NCBI GenBank assembly: GCA_021852245.1
Contig: JAJZNY010000138.1
Span: forward strand, 1 to 10,057
Source of the DNA: Planctomycetota bacterium
GTDB taxonomy: Bacteria; Planctomycetota; Phycisphaerae; WQYP01
DNA: 10,057 nt
Direction of reading: 5' to 3'
Both the position numbers and the translations under genes were made by a program. The stretch's first letter is position 1; the number at the start of each line of letters is the position of its first letter. Under the pieces are notes generated by a model. The model worked only from the letters and a program-made list of their open reading frames with translations, ran no database searches and was not told the DNA's origin. Shown one piece after another: positions 6,333 through 10,057 of the stretch.

Positions 6333-7715
6333 TTACGGCATCGGGACGTTGGTAAACTTGAAGGGAATTTTCAAATTCACCGCGTGGCGGTAGATGTTCA
6401 ATTGCAATTTCATGAGTTTTATATTGGTCTGGAGGGTATACACTGTTTTATTCGGCATTCCGTTGGACGATATGACGTTGATATAACCTGCCGCCACGCC
6501 GCCGGCTCCAAAGCCCTGGAAATTGGAGGTGTTCTGGGCCTGATTTTGAATGTTCTGGGTCTGCTGCGACATGCTCGCCGGCCAGGTGATCTGGTACGTC
6601 AACTGCCAGTTGCCGTTGACCAACGATTCCGGGCCGAATTTGAGATGGATCCCGCCGATGCGCAGGGTTTCGCTTTTTTTGGTGGAAATTTTCACCTTCA
6701 GGGCCTTGAGATCCACCGCCCCGGTGATCGGAATGTATCCTTTTAATATTTTAATCCTGCGGCCGGGATGTTGGGGGTAAATCAGGTTCAGGGGGAGGTT
6801 CGCCACCGCACCTGTGAACTGCCCACCGTAATAGTTGTTCATATTCGGTGCCACCAGCGACTGGCCTTTGGAATCGACCGCCCGGGTCAGAACAATGGGC
6901 TGCATCTGCGCGTTGCCGATGTTGCTCGGCAGCATGAGCAGGTCCATCTGCATCGTGAAATTGACACTTCGCCCTCCGTTAGGCTGGGTGTAGTTGAGAT
7001 TTCGCTGATAGGTGGCGTTCTGCAGGCTTACGGCAAAAGCGCCGGAAAAGGAAGTGTACGGCCCCATGGTATTTTGCCCCGGTTGAAAGGGAATTCCCGG
7101 CTGGTTGTTGATGTATCCGAAGGATGGGGAGATGTTGGTTTTCGCGGCCAGCAGGCCGATGACCCGCCAGAACGGGGCATTTTTTACATCCAGCGAAACC
7201 GTGGCGTTGGAAGTGGCATTCCAGAAATTGGCGGTGGTTCCCGCCTGGCGGCAGACATCCATGATGGCGGTGGTGGCGGCGACATTTTTAAGCTTAAGCG
7301 TGATAAGCGGCCCGCGCATCAAATCGTCCATGGCGATCTTCCGGAGGTCGCGTCGCAGGAGATGCCGCATTTCCGGTGTGGTCAGACCGTTCAATGCCTT
7401 CTTCAAATAAGGCAAAACGGGGTCTCCCATCAGGAGTAACTCCCCGGCTGCCTTCTCCCGAACGGTGTAGTGGGTACTGAGCAGGGCGTGAATATCCGCT
7501 TTCACGCGGGCTGGGTTCAGCGGCGGTAGACCGGGATAGTTGAGTTTCTGGGCCGGATGGGTGGTAGGAGCGGCCTTATTGGGCGGCCCCGCAGGAATCA
7601 TGGGGCCCCCGGGCTGGAAACCATTTCCCAGAATTATTATTCGCGCCTGGGCTGCGCCCGTAGAAACTGTGACAATGCCCAGCGCTGCCAGAATTAAGCG
7701 GTTACGAAATCTCAC
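6333..7715 (-). CDS. Secreted protein of unknown function with HEAT-like and STN-like parts
   Basis: I do not recognise this 460-residue protein as a named family. The start is GTG at 7713-7715, with GGGGGTGA (7719-7726) just upstream; the next Met is residue 38, inside the mature protein. Residues 1-24 are a signal peptide ending AQA, followed by a Pro-rich linker (about 31-66). Residues 67-130 resemble a HEAT-type helical repeat seen in many planctomycete exported proteins (TVREKAAGELLLMGDPVLPYL). Residues 134-194 resemble the STN / secretin N-domain pattern (ITLKLKNVAATTAIMDVC, then VSLDVKNAPFWRVIGLLA). The rest is beta-rich, with VLTRAVDSKGQSLVAP (275-290), a Q/N-rich stretch (about 384-400) and a hydrophobic-alternating C-terminus. 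There is no membrane anchor besides the signal peptide, so it is probably periplasmic. A promoter lies upstream at 7768-7796. The role is unknown; an envelope scaffold or secretion-related part is only a guess. Confidence 0.8.
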   Translation of the reverse strand: MRFRNRLILAALGIVTVSTGAAQARIIILGNGFQPGGPMIPAGPPNKAAPTTHPAQKLNYPGLPPLNPARVKADIHALLSTHYTVREKAAGELLLMGDPVLPYLKKALNGLTTPEMRHLLRRDLRKIAMDDLMRGPLITLKLKNVAATTAIMDVCRQAGTTANFWNATSNATVSLDVKNAPFWRVIGLLAAKTNISPSFGYINNQPGIPFQPGQNTMGPYTSFSGAFAVSLQNATYQRNLNYTQPNGGRSVNFTMQMDLLMLPSNIGNAQMQPIVLTRAVDSKGQSLVAPNMNNYYGGQFTGAVANLPLNLIYPQHPGRRIKILKGYIPITGAVDLKALKVKISTKKSETLRIGGIHLKFGPESLVNGNWQLTYQITWPASMSQQTQNIQNQAQNTSNFQGFGAGGVAAGYINVISSNGMPNKTVYTLQTNIKLMKLQLNIYRHAVNLKIPFKFTNVPMP

Positions 7716-7718
7716 CGT

Positions 7719-7726
7719 TCACCCCC
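7719..7726 (-). promoter_or_regulatory. Shine-Dalgarno supporting a GTG start at 7715
   Basis: On the minus strand GGGGGTGA matches seven of eight bases of the ideal GGAGGTGA, with three bases between it and the GTG. This, plus a signal peptide beginning exactly there, decides for the non-ATG start. Confidence 0.75.
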
Positions 7727-7767
7727 AGTTCAGAAAAATCTGCAGCCGTCCCTCTGTTGCACATTGA

Positions 7768-7796
7768 ACTCTACGCCCATCGCCCTGCGCTTGCAA
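7768..7796 (-). promoter_or_regulatory. Candidate promoter of the 460-residue secreted protein
   Basis: Reading the minus strand: TTGCAA (7791-7796), 17 bases, TAGAGT (7768-7773). Transcription would begin near 7761, giving a leader of about 45 bases to the GTG at 7715. The -35 shares the TTGC form of both PEP-CTERM promoters. The -10 is only a moderate match. Confidence 0.5.
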
Positions 7797-8039
7797 GAGA
7801 CACCCGTTTGATCGGCTTTCAGGGGCCGAGGCGAAGCGCGACCGGTATGCCGAGGATGTCCCGGTTCGGTCGCCGGGTGTTGTTCATGGTGTCGCCATGC
7901 TGATCAGCGGAAAGTGGCGCTGTCCCACGCGGGGGGCGGTGACCGGAGATTCGGGGGTCGGCGGCATTGAGGCGGAAAACCTGCCGCGTGCGCCAGTCTC
8001 GCAGCCTATTTTGCACTTCAGACCGCTGCGCCCCGCGAG
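7797..8039. other. Non-coding stretch between two minus-strand genes
   Basis: No gene supported. A minus-strand open frame crosses this stretch and runs into the glycoside hydrolase gene in another frame, but its sequence looks like out-of-frame GC-rich DNA (many Arg, no domain, no ribosome binding site). I see no clear T-tract terminator for the upstream hydrolase gene. Confidence 0.45.
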
Positions 8040-8050
8040 CTATTTTGCAC
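8006..8050. repeat. Short direct repeat at the hydrolase stop codon
   Basis: The 11-mer CTATTTTGCAC occurs at 8006-8016 and again at 8040-8050, 34 bases apart. On the minus strand the 8040 copy holds the last codons and TAG stop of the hydrolase; the other copy lies just downstream. It may be a small local duplication or coincidence. Confidence 0.5.
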
Positions 8051-9236
8051 CATGAGGAAGTATCAGTGGCAGTTTCAACCACGCCAATCCAATGTCGCGC
8101 TTCATGTTGCTGGCGTACAGGGTGGGGAACTTCCGATCCGCCTGGCCGTCGTACATCACGGCGAGTCGATCGCCCACCTTCAGTACGGAAGGTAAGCCGA
8201 TGATGTAGGGAGACCACCTGCAATTATGATGGTCGAGCACGATGGCCTTATGGGCAGGATTCCAATGGGTAAGATGGTGGCTCCAATAAACCCAGATGGC
8301 GCCGGTATATTCCAATCCCCGCCGCAGGCTGATATGGTCGGTAAATAAAAACCAGGTTTTGTTGGACGGTTGGTAGTACAGCGAGGTGTTTTCAATCTGC
8401 TCGCGCGGTGGAAGAATGGGTCTGGGATCGATGGTCCAGGTGCCGGCCAGGTTTCGCGTGCGGGCTATGCCGATGGTGCGATAGATCGGGGTTCCCGTGG
8501 AGGCACTGAAAAACATCAGGTATTGACCGTGGCAGGGGATAATCTGCCCGGGACTCGCCGTTGCGGAATAATAGGTATGCGGGGTGGGCTTGAAAGGGAT
8601 TACGTTTTTGAGTTTGATCCAGGGACCCGCGGGAGATCGACTCCATGCGGTGAACGTCTGGTATGGAAATGCCGGGATGAAATCCGGAGCGGGAGTGGTA
8701 TGCGGCGTGCCGAGATAGAACATGTACCACTTTTTTCCATCGCGGAATGTGGTGCCGTAGGAGGCGGAGGCTGAATCTCCCGAGCCGGGAGGCCCAAACG
8801 AGAGGACGGGACCGTGCGGCTTCCAATGAAGCAGGTTTTTGCTGGTGGCCAGGCACGCCAGCCATCCGTTGGGACCCGCACCATCGTAATTCATGTAATA
8901 AGTATTCTTGAAACGCCACAGCCACACATCCCTCGCCCCCAGATAATCGCAGCGGTTTGGGCCGGAACCGTAGCGATAAACAATTCCGGCATCTTTGGCG
9001 TAGAGACGATATTTTGCGGTGGGGCGCCCATCCGGATACGGCTCTGTGGGGTGAGAGGCCGGTACAATTGGGCTCCCGCCGGTGACATCCCGCATGGCTG
9101 CAGATGAGGACGCGTAAAGCGCACGGCACCCGGTGGTAAGCAACGTAAGCATGAGAATCGGCAGCGCGAGCCAACGGAGAGATAATCCGGCTGATTTACA
9201 CTTTGATTGATTGCGCACTGGAACATTTTGAATCAT
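8040..9236 (-). CDS. Predicted lipoprotein glycoside hydrolase, GH43/GH117-like beta-propeller
   Basis: A 398-residue exported protein likely anchored by lipid and acting on polysaccharide. The start at 9236 has a strong GAGGTGA (9244-9250) seven bases upstream. Longer in-frame starts, up to 47 residues upstream, would cross the promoter. Residues 20-37 form a lipoprotein signal with LLTTGC (Cys37 as the lipid site; Thr at -3 is slightly off consensus). From about residue 70 the protein shows repeated blade-like units typical of five-bladed propellers: DVWLWRFKNTYYMNYDG (103-119) followed by TSKNLLHWKPHGPVL, then KKWYMFYLGTP (168-178), AWSRSPAGPWIKL (197-209), GQYLMFFSAST, KTWFLFTDH (293-301) and GLPSVLKVGDRLAVMYDG (347-364). 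The screen-by-blade pattern fits the GH32/43/62/68/117/130 structural group, but I cannot place the exact family or name catalytic acids. Its neighbour is a SASA esterase, which supports a glycan role. Confidence 0.75.
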   Translation of the reverse strand: MIQNVPVRNQSKCKSAGLSLRWLALPILMLTLLTTGCRALYASSSAAMRDVTGGSPIVPASHPTEPYPDGRPTAKYRLYAKDAGIVYRYGSGPNRCDYLGARDVWLWRFKNTYYMNYDGAGPNGWLACLATSKNLLHWKPHGPVLSFGPPGSGDSASASYGTTFRDGKKWYMFYLGTPHTTPAPDFIPAFPYQTFTAWSRSPAGPWIKLKNVIPFKPTPHTYYSATASPGQIIPCHGQYLMFFSASTGTPIYRTIGIARTRNLAGTWTIDPRPILPPREQIENTSLYYQPSNKTWFLFTDHISLRRGLEYTGAIWVYWSHHLTHWNPAHKAIVLDHHNCRWSPYIIGLPSVLKVGDRLAVMYDGQADRKFPTLYASNMKRDIGLAWLKLPLILPHGAK

Positions 9237-9243
9237 CAACGGG

Positions 9244-9250
9244 TCACCTC
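9244..9250 (-). promoter_or_regulatory. Shine-Dalgarno fixing the hydrolase start at 9236
   Basis: GAGGTGA on the minus strand, seven bases before the ATG. It lies downstream of the predicted transcription start near 9281, so the 47-residue longer reading of this frame (to 9377) is unlikely. Confidence 0.85.
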
Positions 9251-9287
9251 TGTACGCACGGCACAAAACTTCACACCCATGACAGGT

Positions 9288-9316
9288 ATGATACGGCGGG
9301 GCGCGGCTCCATCCAA
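9288..9316 (-). promoter_or_regulatory. Promoter of the hydrolase gene
   Basis: On the minus strand TTGGAT (9311-9316) and TATCAT (9288-9293) are 17 bases apart; the -10 matches five of six consensus bases. Transcription would start near 9281, giving a leader of about 45 bases. The hydrolase may therefore be transcribed separately from the esterase upstream. Confidence 0.6.
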
Positions 9317-9440
9317 TAAAACTCAAGATGATCGCCACCGGATATAGGCGCGCTACGCCTGCAGACCCTGCGGGCATTGGCGTCTGTCATGAATGGCGAA
9401 ATGTTTTGTCAGATGAGAGGTTTGATGCGGGAATCGGAGG

Positions 9441-9489
9441 CCGTCGGACCGACGGAGGGCCCGGGCGCACCATGGAGGAGCGCCCGGGC
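9441..9489 (-). terminator. GC-rich hairpins after the SASA esterase gene
   Basis: A perfect 10-base inverted repeat (9459-9468 with 9480-9489, 11-base loop) lies 17 bases past the stop of the esterase gene. Next to it is a near-continuous palindrome CCGTCGG-A-CCGACGG (9441-9455). Neither is followed by a T tract on the minus strand, so this could be a Rho-assisted end or a stability hairpin rather than an intrinsic terminator. Confidence 0.45.
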
Positions 9490-9506
9490 AATGTACCGTC
9501 GATGAA

Positions 9507-10057
9507 TTATTTATTCATGAGCAATTGAACCATGGCCTTGCCCATTGCCATGCCGACATTCATGTAGGTCTGGCTGTTGTGGTTATAGTGGCCGTTACCC
9601 GACCCGCCCAGTGAGTACGGATGCGTGTAGACCGTCGCCACATTCCCCTTGAAGTCGGGGTTCACCGCCGGATTGGACATGGCGAGCTGCGCGTTGAGGA
9701 TGACGCGTTCGGTTCCCTTCATCCTGCCCTTGACCGCTTCGCCGAGCGTCCCGAGCACAAATGGTGCCTTGGGGGCGTGAAGCGTCTTACGCAGCGCGTG
9801 AATATAAGCGGTAAGATTTTTTTCATAATGGGCGGCGTAGCCCGGATTCCCCAGGTCTTTTTCCCCCTGCCAGAAGAAGATCCCCGCGATCTTGTAACTC
9901 CTGGCGCCGGGATAATACTTCGGCAGATTTGCAAGAACATACTCTACGAACTTGGTGTCCATGTCGAATTCCTTGCCCGCATACCAGGGGACTTTCTTGC
10001 GATCCGCCTTGGGCGTTCCCTTGATCCACATCTGGGTTGATTGGCCGTAGGCTGCGT
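9507..10057 (-). CDS. SASA-family carbohydrate acetylesterase, C-terminal part (5-prime end outside window)
   Basis: The gene runs off the right edge; 182 residues are visible, and the frame stays open to the edge, reading AAYGQSTQMWIKG. The fragment matches the sialate O-acetylesterase-like (SASA, DUF303) family, which removes acetyl groups from carbohydrates. Near visible residues 60-77 is IFFWQGEKDLGNPGYAAHYEKNL, the family hallmark of a WQG-x-KD followed by a YxxxYExNL helix. Then come APFVLGTLGEA, LNAQLAMSN and, near the C-terminus, GHYNHNSQTYMNVGMAMGKAMV, which has the candidate catalytic His. The GDS nucleophile region would be outside the window. The Met at 10031 is not the true start, since the fold needs more N-terminal sequence. 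The hydrolase at 8040 lies downstream on the same strand, 270 bases away. Export is expected from the family in planctomycetes but cannot be checked here. Confidence 0.85.
   Translation of the reverse strand, partial: AAYGQSTQMWIKGTPKADRKKVPWYAGKEFDMDTKFVEYVLANLPKYYPGARSYKIAGIFFWQGEKDLGNPGYAAHYEKNLTAYIHALRKTLHAPKAPFVLGTLGEAVKGRMKGTERVILNAQLAMSNPAVNPDFKGNVATVYTHPYSLGGSGNGHYNHNSQTYMNVGMAMGKAMVQLLMNK

Noticed and set aside
7819..8223. Minus-strand open frame of 134 residues partly beyond the hydrolase stop
   Set aside because: It begins inside the hydrolase in another frame, has no Shine-Dalgarno, and its composition (Arg-rich, no hydrophobic pattern) looks like out-of-frame GC-rich sequence.
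1..10057. CRISPR array, tRNA or rRNA genes, transposases, phage genes
   Set aside because: No regularly spaced repeats, cloverleaf or rRNA-like sequence, or recombinase motifs were seen on either strand.

Overview
The window looks like a chromosomal segment of a moderately GC-rich planctomycete, probably of the Phycisphaerae type. The clues are two secreted proteins with a planctomycete-style PEP-CTERM tail (TPEP, hydrophobic helix, RRRKA), a MauM/NapG-like four-cluster ferredoxin, and a secreted HEAT-like plus STN-like protein. A carbohydrate-active lipoprotein beside a SASA-type esterase adds to this. The assignment is inference from protein style, not from a marker gene. Three genes are on the plus strand (394-3533) and five on the minus strand (3592 to the right edge). 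The two sets converge at 3534-3591, where a hairpin sits.

Region 1-2437 holds a tandem pair of PEP-CTERM paralogues. Each has its own sigma70-type promoter, a leader of roughly 150 nt, a clear Shine-Dalgarno and its own intrinsic terminator. Their ends are almost identical: 107 of 109 bases at the signal peptide end, and 173 of 179 bases from the sorting tail through the terminator. The interiors are strongly diverged and differ in length by 28 codons. Both leaders carry a small hairpin followed by seven T residues between promoter and start codon. This conserved-ends/variable-middle unit is the most notable structure in the window.

Region 2539-3533 holds a lone 4Fe-4S protein with four clusters, a long acidic N-terminal extension and an internal twin-arginine-like motif. 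Opposite it, 3592-5061 encodes a tandem HD/HD-GYP protein whose N-terminal copy has lost the HD pair. Behind that lies holA (DNA polymerase III delta subunit, 5160-6218), then an unrecognised secreted protein with HEAT-like and STN-like parts (6333-7715) that has its own promoter.

The right end (8040-10057) has a predicted lipoprotein glycoside hydrolase of the five-bladed beta-propeller type, with its own promoter. Upstream of it lies the C-terminal part of a SASA-family carbohydrate acetylesterase cut by the window edge. Together these suggest an extracellular polysaccharide-processing locus. I saw no tRNA, rRNA, CRISPR array, transposase or phage gene. Motifs were read by eye; no homology search was possible.
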